18,037 bases of DNA from CALGLS01 sp047626155. Its GTDB lineage: Bacteria; Bacteroidota; Bacteroidia; Chitinophagales; Saprospiraceae. Location: NCBI GenBank assembly GCA_047626155.1, contig JBLHRR010000116.1, positions 1 through 18,037 of the forward strand. The letters run 5' to 3'. Below are positions 7,688 through 14,065 of this stretch, one piece after another. A program made the position numbers and the translations under genes. Position 1 is the first letter of the stretch, and every line of letters begins with the position of its first letter. The notes under the pieces are model-generated. The model was not told the origin of the DNA and did not search any database. It was given only the letters and a program-made list of their open reading frames with translations.

Positions 7688-8902
7688 ATGATAGCCCCGA
7701 AAAAAAATATATTTCTTCAACTGATGATCCTTCTGCTAAGCTTCAACACTTATGCACAAGAAGAAAGCAAAAATAAATTGATCCACGATTTCGAATTGGA
7801 GCTAAATGTAGAGTATCGTTATTTTTTTGAAAACGGGCTTTATCAAGATCAGAAGAACCATTTTCCATCCTTGAGTATTAAACCTAAGTATAGTGTTGAA
7901 TGGAACGATGCCTATGACCGAATCACCTTCGAAGGTTTTTTCAGATGGGATCGGGATGAACAAAGAACACATTGGGACATCAGAGAATTGTATTACCAAA
8001 AAGCAAAAAACAGATGGGAATTCAATGTCGGATTAAAGAAGGTGTTTTGGGGGGTGACGGAAAGTAATCACCTTGTTGACATTATCAACCAAACAGATCA
8101 GGTAGAATCATTTGATGGAGAAGCCAAGTTGGGGCAACCGATGGTGCAGACGACTTTTAGTTCAGATAAATATGGCACCTTCGATTTTTTCTATCTTCCA
8201 TATCATCGGAAGCGAGTGTTTCCTGGTGGAGAGGGGAGGCTTAGGTTTCCAGTGCTCTTTGGAAAAGATGACCTGGGTTATGAGGGCGGCGCAAATGAGT
8301 GGAGCCCCGGTTTTGCATTTCGATGGAGCCATTATTTCAATATCATAGACGTTGGCATTACTCAGTTCTATGGTAATGGCCGCGAACCTGTTTTTGCATT
8401 TAATTCCACTGGAGAATTAAATGCGTTTTATCCAACCATTTATCAATCCGGTTTGGACTTTCAAATTACGCATAATGCTTTTCTCTGGAAATTAGAATCG
8501 ATCTATCGATATGCAGATGTGCAGGATTTCTTTGCCGCAGTTGCCGGAGTAGAATATACGTTTAGCAATATCAATCGGAAAGGGCTCGACATTGGTTTTA
8601 TTGCTGAGTACTTGTATGACTCCAGAGATGAATTGGCACTCAATGCTCTGCAAAATGACCTCTTTATTGGGAGTCGAATTGCCTTCAATGATAGCCATGA
8701 TACGTCTATCTTAATTGGAGGCATTACCGATCTGAAATCAGGTAGTAAAATATTCAGTATGGAAGCATCCAGAAGATTTGGAAACAGTTGGAGGCTGGAA
8801 TTGGAAGCCAGGATTTTTGGGAATATTGATAAGGAGGAATTTATCCTTTCAAATTTTAGAAATGACAGTTTTTTTAAAGCTTCTGTTTCGAAGTATTTTT
8901 AG
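7688..8902 (+). CDS. Outer-membrane beta-barrel protein of the RND/LolA-like cassette
   Basis: 404 aa with a signal peptide of about 24 residues (ending Tyr-Ala-Gln). The mature protein is rich in alternating aromatic and polar strands, such as VEYRYFF, FRWDRD, ELYYQKA and FAFRWSHYF. It ends in SVSKYF, and a C-terminal Phe is typical of barrel proteins. The segment FWGVTESNHLVDIINQTD (120-137) resembles the W-G-x-x-x-x-x-N-x-x-D-x-x-N motif of DUF1302-type barrels that accompany MMPL and LolA-like genes in other bacteria. It is probably the outer-membrane receiver or exit pore for the cargo. It is 159 bp downstream of the LolA-like gene across a palindrome. Barrel identity is well supported; DUF1302 kinship is a weaker call. 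Confidence 0.8.
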   Translation: MIAPKKNIFLQLMILLLSFNTYAQEESKNKLIHDFELELNVEYRYFFENGLYQDQKNHFPSLSIKPKYSVEWNDAYDRITFEGFFRWDRDEQRTHWDIRELYYQKAKNRWEFNVGLKKVFWGVTESNHLVDIINQTDQVESFDGEAKLGQPMVQTTFSSDKYGTFDFFYLPYHRKRVFPGGEGRLRFPVLFGKDDLGYEGGANEWSPGFAFRWSHYFNIIDVGITQFYGNGREPVFAFNSTGELNAFYPTIYQSGLDFQITHNAFLWKLESIYRYADVQDFFAAVAGVEYTFSNINRKGLDIGFIAEYLYDSRDELALNALQNDLFIGSRIAFNDSHDTSILIGGITDLKSGSKIFSMEASRRFGNSWRLELEARIFGNIDKEEFILSNFRNDSFFKASVSKYF

Positions 8903-8960
8903 AGGCCATTATTTAGGCCGCGTCTCTCAGTAAAGAACAATCATCAATCGTTAATCATAA

Positions 8961-9200
8961 TTAATCGTCATAATGTTCAACTTCAAAAACATGTGAATGT
9001 AAGTTGGCAATCCATTGTTTTCCTTCTTGAGTAACACGAAGGTAGCGCAGCGCATCTTGGATATATGGTCGAATAATACCCCAATAAAACCTCGGGTAAT
9101 TTTTCCTCAAATCTCCAGGATTTTTATCTCCAAGTTCTTTATTACGACCTATTTCACTAAACTCATTAATCTCCGCTGTTGTTCTAACCTCGTAATTCAA
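8961..9200 (-). CDS. Small conserved-looking protein or gene fragment, unrecognised
   Basis: 79 aa from a TTG codon. The frame stays open to 9239 upstream without an ATG, so the 5' end may be missing. The sequence is well-formed and hydrophilic, with aromatic and charged clusters (NYPRFYWGIIRPYIQDALRYL, then RVTQEGKQWIANLHSHVF). I do not recognise the family. The region just upstream on this strand holds the sigma-54 enhancer sites of the opposite gene and no clear start signals, so it may be the 3' remnant of a longer gene. Confidence 0.4.
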   Translation of the reverse strand: MNYEVRTTAEINEFSEIGRNKELGDKNPGDLRKNYPRFYWGIIRPYIQDALRYLRVTQEGKQWIANLHSHVFEVEHYDD

Positions 9201-9276
9201 TACCAGTTCCCTTCTTTTCTTTCCAATTAGAAATAATTCTCAATTAATCTTAATAGCGAAAACTTAGATTGACTGC

Positions 9277-9313
9277 TTGCCAAAATGCTGACAAATTGCC
9301 AATATAGTGGCAA
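9277..9313. promoter_or_regulatory. Tandem enhancer sites upstream of the sigma-54 promoter (AhpD-like gene)
   Basis: Two adjacent 18-bp dyads: TTGCCA-N6-TGACAA (9277-9294) and TTGCCA-N6-TGGCAA (9296-9313), starts 19 bp apart. The second is part of a perfect 8-bp inverted repeat AATTGCCA/TGGCAATT. The first begins 113 bp before the -24 GG. The same arrangement, at exactly the same distance, is found at 13633-13669. This is the position and form expected for binding of a sigma-54 activator. Confidence 0.72.
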
Positions 9314-9372
9314 TTAAAATTATCAAAACTGGTTTATATGTATTTGTAAAATGCTCATTATCATTATGTTAT

Positions 9373-9394
9373 GTGCCAAATAAAAACTTGGCAC
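9373..9394. promoter_or_regulatory. Inverted repeat overlapping the -24 box
   Basis: GTGCCAA (9373-9379) and TTGGCAC (9388-9394) are perfect complements with an 8-bp spacer. The right arm is the -24 element of the sigma-54 promoter, and the half-site TGCCA/TGGCA is the same as in the upstream enhancer sites. It could be a repression site or a chance consequence of the -24 sequence. Confidence 0.45.
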
Positions 9395-9403
9395 GCCCGT
9401 TGC
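9388..9403 (+). promoter_or_regulatory. Sigma-54 (-24/-12) promoter of the AhpD-like gene
   Basis: TTGGCACGCCCGTTGC matches the RpoN consensus TGGCACG-N4-TTGC at every conserved base, with GG (9390-9391) and GC (9402-9403) separated by exactly 10 bp. Predicted transcription starts near 9414, leaving a leader of about 38 nt before the ATG at 9452. It requires RpoN and an activator, neither of which is in the window. Confidence 0.85.
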
Positions 9404-9451
9404 CTAAGTATTAGGGAATAAAGTATTTTTTTAATCAATAACATAATACAA

Positions 9452-10006
9452 ATGAAAGTTTTAAAAGCATTATCAAAAGAACAGGCATCCGATCAAACAA
9501 AAGAAATCTTTGATGGCATCCAGCAAAAAGTCGGACGAGTTCCCAACCTCTATGCCGCTATTGGCAACTCTCCGAATCTACTTTCCGGTTTTTTACAATT
9601 TGGCGAGACATTAAGCAATGGCGTTTTTTCCAAAAAAGAACAAGAGGCCATCGCTTTAGCTGTTTCTCAATCGAATGGCTGCACTTATTGTATTTCAGCA
9701 CATACTGCCTTAGGAAAAATGGCTGGCTTTTCTGAAGAAGAAACCTTGGAGTTACGAGAGGGAACCAGTAGAAATAACAAACTAAATGCATTAACTAATC
9801 TTGCATTAGAAATTACAGAAAACAAAGGAAAAGCTTCTACTGAAACCAAGGAACGTTTCTTTGAGGTGGGCTATAGTGAAGCTGCTTTTGCAGAATTGAT
9901 CGGATTTGTTTCTTTGAGAACCTTGACCAATTATATTTTCACTAATGGTGATTTTGAAATTGATTTTCCAAAAGCACAATTCATCGAAGGGCTGGCAAAG
10001 GCTTAA
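9452..10006 (+). CDS. AhpD-like / carboxymuconolactone decarboxylase-family protein
   Basis: 184 aa. It has the AhpD-type active-site string E-x-x-A-x-x-x-A-x-S-x-x-x-x-C-x-Y-C-x-x-x-H: acidic E63/E65, C77 and C80 (CTYC), and H84. This fold uses the CxxC pair for peroxide- or disulfide-linked redox chemistry, and the first 60 residues match the RVPNLYAAIGNSPNLLSGF pattern of uncharacterised peroxidase-related members. No signal peptide, so it is cytoplasmic. It is transcribed from a sigma-54 promoter with two upstream activator sites, which implies tight on/off control. The next gene is 155 bp away and may have its own promoter. The molecular substrate is unknown. Confidence 0.9.
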   Translation: MKVLKALSKEQASDQTKEIFDGIQQKVGRVPNLYAAIGNSPNLLSGFLQFGETLSNGVFSKKEQEAIALAVSQSNGCTYCISAHTALGKMAGFSEEETLELREGTSRNNKLNALTNLALEITENKGKASTETKERFFEVGYSEAAFAELIGFVSLRTLTNYIFTNGDFEIDFPKAQFIEGLAKA

Positions 10007-10161
10007 ACTTAGGACAGTTAGTATTTTCATTCTTTAATAACAATTAATTTACATTTCAAATATGTGCCTCAGTTTACAACTGTTGCCCTGGGTAAGATTT
10101 GTCCTGTCGCACGTATTTCGAATATTTATAACAATTCTTTAACAATCAAAAATTAGTAAAA

Positions 10162-11205
10162 ATGAAAAACCTTAAAATTTTTCTCCTTATGTCGTTCGCA
10201 TTCGTAATTAGCATTTCCGCAAACGCTCAAACAGCCGTCGTCAATGCGACCTATGACTACCATTCTGTAAACTTCCCAACGCAAAAGCATCAGGAAAATC
10301 CAGCAGTTTATAAAGAAGCAACAGGCAGCGGATATCCAACGCTATATAAAACTATCAAGGTAAATGGCGTTGATATTTTTTATCGGGAAGCGGGAAGAAA
10401 AGATGCTCCTACCATATTATTGTTACACGGGTACCCAACTTCTTCACACATGTTCCGCAACCTGATAGCAGACTTGTCTGATAAATACCATCTGATAGCT
10501 CCTGATTATCCTGGATATGGAAACAGCGAACAACCATCGATGGAAACATTCGATTACACTTTCGATAATATGGCCACGATAGTAGAAGGATTGTTAGAAA
10601 AGCTGGAAGTGAAGAAGTACAGTATTTACCTGATGGATTATGGTGCACCGATCGGATACAGAATTGCAGCTAAATATCCGGATCGGGTACAAGCACTTAT
10701 TGTACAAAATGGAAATGCATACGAGGAAGGCCTTCGAGACTTCTGGGTGCCGATTAAGAAATATTGGAATGACTATACACTTGAAAATGGCAAGGCATTA
10801 GAAGGATTCCATGCACCCGATGGTTTGAAATGGCAGTATACTCATGGCGTGAAGAATACGGAAACTATTAGCCCTGACAATTGGAGAATTGACTTGCAAC
10901 ATCTAACAAGACCAGAAAACCCTGAGATTCAATTAGCTATGTTTTATGACTACCGTACTAACGTGCCGTTATATCCAAGCTGGCAGGAATACTTCCGAAC
11001 GTATCAGCCACCGACCTTAATTGTCTGGGGGAAAAATGACTACATCTTTCCTGCAGAAGGAGCACACCCTTACAAGAGAGATTTGAAAAACTTGGAATTT
11101 CATTTGTTGGACACCGGCCACTTTGCATTAGAAGAAGAGGGAGAAAAGATAGCGAAACTTATCAGAGAGTTTCTGGGCAATCAAGTAATGTTAACAAAAA
11201 ACTAA
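10162..11205 (+). CDS. Secreted alpha/beta hydrolase with Asp nucleophile (epoxide hydrolase / dehalogenase-like)
   Basis: 347 aa with a signal peptide (about 23 residues ending Asn-Ala-Gln). LLLHGYP (86-92) is the oxyanion-hole HGxP motif. The nucleophile elbow is LMDYGAPIG, making D159 the nucleophile in place of the more common Ser; Asp is characteristic of epoxide hydrolases and haloalkane dehalogenases. The cap domain (about 185-275) is followed by D293 (WGKNDYIFP) and H320 (DTGHFALEE), completing a triad. Unlike most relatives it is exported. It is followed, after a hairpin element, by another exported hydrolase. It probably opens epoxides or removes leaving groups from small exogenous molecules, but the substrate cannot be inferred. 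An Asp nucleophile also exists in other C-X bond hydrolases. Confidence 0.87.
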   Translation: MKNLKIFLLMSFAFVISISANAQTAVVNATYDYHSVNFPTQKHQENPAVYKEATGSGYPTLYKTIKVNGVDIFYREAGRKDAPTILLLHGYPTSSHMFRNLIADLSDKYHLIAPDYPGYGNSEQPSMETFDYTFDNMATIVEGLLEKLEVKKYSIYLMDYGAPIGYRIAAKYPDRVQALIVQNGNAYEEGLRDFWVPIKKYWNDYTLENGKALEGFHAPDGLKWQYTHGVKNTETISPDNWRIDLQHLTRPENPEIQLAMFYDYRTNVPLYPSWQEYFRTYQPPTLIVWGKNDYIFPAEGAHPYKRDLKNLEFHLLDTGHFALEEEGEKIAKLIREFLGNQVMLTKN

Positions 11206-11236
11206 CCTTCGATAATTTTAAAAACTAAATTTTTAA

Positions 11237-11331
11237 GAACACGATTCACACGACTAGATATTTTGTCCTTTTCCAGCTCCTCTTAAAGGAGTAGTCGAAA
11301 ACCTGATCTGTCTAGTTGTGTGAACACGATT
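11237..11331. repeat. MITE-like hairpin element with direct repeats
   Basis: Terminal inverted repeats of 14 bp lie at 11245-11258 (TTCACACGACTAGA) and 11311-11324 (TCTAGTTGTGTGAA), matching except for one G-T pair. They enclose a small inner hairpin (CTCCT/AGGAG, 11277-11281 and 11287-11291). The element is bracketed by CACGA (11240-11244 and 11325-11329), within a longer GAACACGATT direct repeat at 11237 and 11322. This fits a roughly 80-bp non-coding insertion with a 5-bp target duplication, though the direct repeat overlaps the arms and other explanations are possible. There is no ORF inside. Confidence 0.55.
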
Positions 11332-11367
11332 TATTATTTCATAAAACGTTACTAAAATAATTTAAAA

Positions 11368-12123
11368 ATGAAAAACATTAAACATTTATTCCTCGTAGCA
11401 ATAGTTCTTTTTACGGCTCAGTTAGCCATCGCTCAATTACCCGACCCCGGTTTTGTAATTGACAACACAACAGCTATTGTAATCACCGATCCTCAAAATG
11501 ATTTCCTGAGTCCACAAGGAGTAACCTGGGGGCTCGTTGGCGAAAGCGTAAAGAAAAACGGAACCGTCGATAATTTGGAAACTTTATTCAAATTGGCAAA
11601 AGCGAATGGCATCCCCGTTTTTGTTTCCCCACACTACTATTACAAACATGATCACAATTGGAAATTTGAAGGCGCATTGGAAGCAGCCATGCACGCCATG
11701 GGGATGTTTGATAGAGGAGACCAGTTGAATAAAGAAGACTTTGATGGATCAGGAGCTGATTGGTTGGATATTTATAAGCCATACATCAAACAAGATTATG
11801 TGACGGTATCAAGTCCGCATAAAGTATTCGGACCAGAGCAAAATGATTTGAGTCTTCAGTTACGGAAGCAGAAAATTGACAAAGTTATCCTTGCCGGAAT
11901 GTCAGGTAACCTTTGCGTTGAATCCCATCTGCGGGAATTATTGGAAGACGGATTTGAAGTGGCGATAGTAGGTGACGCTACAGCCTCGGCTATTATTCCA
12001 GGGTTAGATGGCAATCAAGCGGCACAGACCAATTTTAGGTTTATTTCCAGTCATGTTTACAAAACGGCAGAGATGGCGGGAGCTATTGCGAAAGCCAAAG
12101 CTGATGGCACTTTGAATAAATAA
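11368..12123 (+). CDS. Exported isochorismatase-family cysteine hydrolase
   Basis: 251 aa. The signal peptide is hydrophobic 7-20 and ends Ile-Ala-Gln at 23. The family triad is visible: D41 in ITDPQNDFL, K152 in SSPHKVFGPEQNDL, and C183 in AGMSGNLCVESHLREL. The cis-peptide region before Cys (GMSGNLCVE) is typical. Family members hydrolyse amides, vinyl ethers or N-carbamoyl bonds of small molecules, such as nicotinamidase, isochorismatase and N-carbamoylsarcosine amidase. Here the protein would act in the periplasm, which is unusual. It follows the exported alpha/beta hydrolase across a hairpin element, and a strong terminator ends the transcript 17 bp after the stop. The gene class is firm; the substrate is unknown. 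Confidence 0.88.
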   Translation: MKNIKHLFLVAIVLFTAQLAIAQLPDPGFVIDNTTAIVITDPQNDFLSPQGVTWGLVGESVKKNGTVDNLETLFKLAKANGIPVFVSPHYYYKHDHNWKFEGALEAAMHAMGMFDRGDQLNKEDFDGSGADWLDIYKPYIKQDYVTVSSPHKVFGPEQNDLSLQLRKQKIDKVILAGMSGNLCVESHLRELLEDGFEVAIVGDATASAIIPGLDGNQAAQTNFRFISSHVYKTAEMAGAIAKAKADGTLNK

Positions 12124-12140
12124 CAAAGATTTCACGTATA

Positions 12141-12169
12141 GTTAGAAGGCAAATCATTTGCCTTCTAAC
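12141..12169 (+). terminator. Intrinsic terminator after the isochorismatase-family gene
   Basis: Arms GTTAGAAGGCAAAT (12141-12154) and ATTTGCCTTCTAAC (12156-12169) are perfectly complementary, giving a 12-14 bp stem. It is followed by TTATTTACC, only moderately T-rich. It also works in the opposite direction by symmetry. It lies 17 bp past the stop codon. Confidence 0.8.
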
Positions 12170-12596
12170 TTATTTACCAATTAAAAATGAAATTATTTAT
12201 TATTAAAATAAACAAAGTTAAGGATTGGCCTGATAAAAATGTTTGGTTCCATGGGATAAATTTTTAGTATTATTCCAGGAAAGAGAAGAAGTCGTTCGTG
12301 GGTTTGTGGAGTAAAAATTAATGGTAAAGGATTCCCGGTCAATATCTGTTCACAATTATGGCTCTCTTGACAGGGGCTTGAGCTGTTGACAAGGGATGCT
12401 TTACATAGTAAAGAAGGATTTTTTTTGTAGGATTGATGCATTTGGATGTGTTGCCCAGTATTTTGAATATAGCTACTCCAAATAAATATTTTACTTTTTT
12501 TGTCATATTTCCTTAAAGGTTGTCACTAAGATTTATAGAGACGCTAAAATTAATAATAATAATAATAATAATAATCAAATCTAAAATTACGATAAG
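12170..12596. other. Long AT-rich gap without a recognised gene
   Basis: About 430 bp. The minus-strand ORF at 12193-12441 has no recognisable family or credible start signals, and I do not accept it. No RNA structure stands out. A TAA microsatellite fills 12551-12575, just before the next gene. Confidence 0.5.
12551..12575. repeat. TAA trinucleotide microsatellite
   Basis: Eight tandem TAA units ending 21 bp before the ATG at 12597, in the likely promoter or leader of the small membrane protein. Slipped-strand length change could alter expression, but there is no direct evidence of variation. Confidence 0.8.
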
Positions 12597-12812
12597 ATGA
12601 ATACCAAAAAGAAAGTAAATCGAATCCTAACAAGAAATCAAATTATAAGCAGTATAGTTTGGGCTTCTGTAATCCTTGCATGTTCTCTTAGTTCGGGAGG
12701 CTTAAATGAGCAAATGACTTATATTCTCATTGCTGGATTTTTTGTTGAATTCCTCCGAATATCTTCCTCCAACAAGGCATTAAAACAAGACTACCAAGAA
12801 GAAGGAAATTAA
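12597..12812 (+). CDS. Small membrane protein, function unknown
   Basis: 71 aa. It has a basic N-terminus (TKKKVNRILTRN), two hydrophobic helices at about 16-33 and 41-57, and a charged C-terminal tail ending QDYQEEGN. The positive-inside rule puts the N-terminus in the cytoplasm, giving a helical hairpin with both ends inside. No family recognised. It is preceded by a TAA microsatellite and followed by a GC-rich inverted repeat that may be its terminator. Basic start, helix spacing and complete ORF make it a plausible real gene. Confidence 0.6.
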   Translation: MNTKKKVNRILTRNQIISSIVWASVILACSLSSGGLNEQMTYILIAGFFVEFLRISSSNKALKQDYQEEGN

Positions 12813-12849
12813 ACAAGCTACGGTACATTTTTCAGAAACAAGCTTTATA

Positions 12850-12936
12850 TTTTACCAATGTGCCTGCGGGTGGCAGCGACTTTTTTAGCAGCCTGTCTAG
12901 CTAGCCAGATAGAGCTGGGAGGCAGTGCTGGTAAAA
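12850..12936. repeat. GC-rich inverted repeat of unknown role
   Basis: TTTTACCA (12850-12857) and TGGTAAAA (12929-12936) are perfect 8-bp arms enclosing a GC-rich 71-bp interior in otherwise AT-rich DNA. The interior includes further pairing (GCCT 12891-12894 with AGGC 12920-12923; CCAG with CTGG) and the palindrome CTAGCTAG. It could be a short non-coding insertion, a structured RNA or a terminator. Confidence 0.45.
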
Positions 12937-13014
12937 AAAATATAGTAACTTACAACCAAAAGTTGTTGAATTTTTCTTTTGACGGATTCAAGGAATGGAT
13001 AGAAATAATAGGAG

Positions 13015-13368
13015 ATGAGAAATAAATTAGAAGGATCTTTTGAACAGATTCTTGAGAAAAACAAGCAGAAAGTATATAGGATTTGCAAAGTTTATGCAGT
13101 TAATCCCATAGAACCTGAAGACCTATTTCAAGAAGTCATTTTTCAAATTTGGAAATCTCTTGATACCTTCAAGAGTAAATCATCTATCGATACTTGGGTG
13201 TATAAAATTGCTATAAATGTTTGCCTACGCTCAAAAATGAAATTTGATAAAAGCAATAACTGTAACCAGCCATCGAAAAGTGACAGCCAGAAGAACATTT
13301 CCTGTTGTGGAATTTTGTATCCCATAACAAAGATCGCTTACGACAATCTAAAGAAGATTGGAAAATAA
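13015..13368 (+). pseudogene. Truncated ECF-type RNA polymerase sigma factor (region 2 only)
   Basis: 117 aa. Residues about 8-77 match sigma-70 region 2, with the -10 and core-binding stretch EPEDLFQEVIFQIWKSLDTF and then DTWVYKIAINVCLR. A normal ECF factor continues to about 165-190 aa with a region 4 helix-turn-helix. Here the sequence after about residue 85 turns into unrelated residues and stops, and no region 4 signature is visible in the next 300 bp in any plus-strand frame. It therefore cannot read a -35-like element in the usual way. It is most likely a decayed gene, less likely a regulator acting by competition for core polymerase. A second, intact ECF factor lies at 15124-15696. 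Confidence 0.65.
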
Positions 13369-13625
13369 AAAATTTCCAAAAGTATCTGATGACGAGGCTT
13401 ATATTCCTTTCCCATAAACTGTGGTCAAAGGAACTTAGCAGAATGATACTGGAAATACTAGTGTTGGTGGTATGGAGTAAGTATTAACAATTACGGGCAT
13501 GAGCCGAGATCGTTTAAAGTTTATGTAAAACCAATGTTATTTCATTTGCTGCAAAAGAATTGTTATAAAGTTCTGCAAATAGTTAAGAACTTATTTCTGA
13601 TAAATGGAAAGCTTCAACATCATTT
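13369..13625. other. Gap with no recognised gene, possibly decayed coding sequence
   Basis: The short plus-strand ORF at 13305-13487 is hydrophobic but not recognisable. Another plus frame around 13371-13480 reads as plausible protein (FPKVSDDEAYIPFP and QNDTGNTSVGGME) interrupted by stop codons. This suggests remnants of a gene, but I cannot name it. Confidence 0.35.
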
Positions 13626-13676
13626 AAAATAAATGCCAACAGCTTGTCATTGTGACAAAATAATGGCATTTATTTT
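13626..13676. promoter_or_regulatory. Tandem enhancer sites upstream of the Old Yellow Enzyme/OsmC locus
   Basis: A perfect 13-bp inverted repeat, AAAATAAATGCCA (13626-13638) and TGGCATTTATTTT (13664-13676), encloses two 18-bp sites: ATGCCA-N6-TGTCAT (13633-13650) and GTGACA-N6-TGGCAT (13652-13669), starts 19 bp apart. TTGTCA-TTG-TGACAA at 13644-13658 is a further dyad in the middle. The first site lies 113 bp before the -24 GG at 13746, exactly as at 9277-9390. Confidence 0.7.
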
Positions 13677-13743
13677 CATTAAAAAATGTTTTATTAAATT
13701 TGTAATTATTTGAATAATAGTTAGTTATATCTGTTTTTACAAG

Positions 13744-13759
13744 TTGGCACAGCCCTTGA
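13744..13759 (+). promoter_or_regulatory. Sigma-54-like promoter of the truncated Old Yellow Enzyme/OsmC locus
   Basis: TTGGCACAGCCCTTGA has a full -24 TTGGCAC element and the GG-N10-G spacing, but the -12 element is TTGA instead of TTGC, so it is weaker than the one at 9388. The predicted leader to the ATG at 13812 is about 42 nt. Identity of its upstream site geometry with the 9388 promoter supports function. Confidence 0.62.
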
Positions 13760-13811
13760 CTATATATTGGAGAACGAATTGATGATTTTTCAATCACTAA
13801 TAATTTAAAAA

Positions 13812-14009
13812 ATGAAAATATTCACTAAGCACAGCCTAGGAAACATAGAATTAAAGAACCGCGTGGTATTGGCTCCAATGACCCGTTCCAGAGCGGTCGA
13901 TAATATTCCAAATGAAATAATGGCAAAATATTACGCCATGCGAGCAGATGCAGGGTTGCTAATCCCTCTTCGGTCCTTCCTCCTGACAGCAAAGCGGCTT
14001 GACTGCTGA
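13812..14009 (+). pseudogene. Old Yellow Enzyme-family alkene reductase, 5' remnant
   Basis: 65 aa. The first 51 residues are a clean Old Yellow Enzyme (NemA-like FMN ene-reductase) N-terminus: the L-x-N-R-V-V-LAPMTRSRA motif, then IPNEIMAKYYAMRADAGLLI. The family is normally about 350-370 aa. After AGLLI the reading frame leaves the family and stops 14 codons later. Neither other plus frame resumes the expected continuation, so about 300 codons appear deleted rather than frameshifted. The remnant retains its sigma-54-like promoter and lies 56 bp upstream of OsmC. The flavin site and barrel are absent, so it should not be an active reductase; an assembly artefact is possible. Confidence 0.75.
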
Positions 14010-14065
14010 CATCTAAAATGCCTAGTAGTTAATATTTTCTTTACTAATTAAAAAATAAAACAACA

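Noticed and set aside
10108..10126. Third sigma-54 promoter before the alpha/beta hydrolase (TCGCACG-N4-TCGA)
   Set aside because: It lacks the -24 GG and the -12 GC, and has no TGNCA pair 113 bp upstream.
12193..12441. 82-aa minus-strand ORF
   Set aside because: No recognisable family, irregular composition, no promoter-like sequence, and it reads across low-complexity intergenic DNA.
13305..13487. 60-aa plus-strand ORF after the sigma remnant
   Set aside because: It has no sigma region 4 signature or other family resemblance and overlaps the end of the sigma remnant in another frame.
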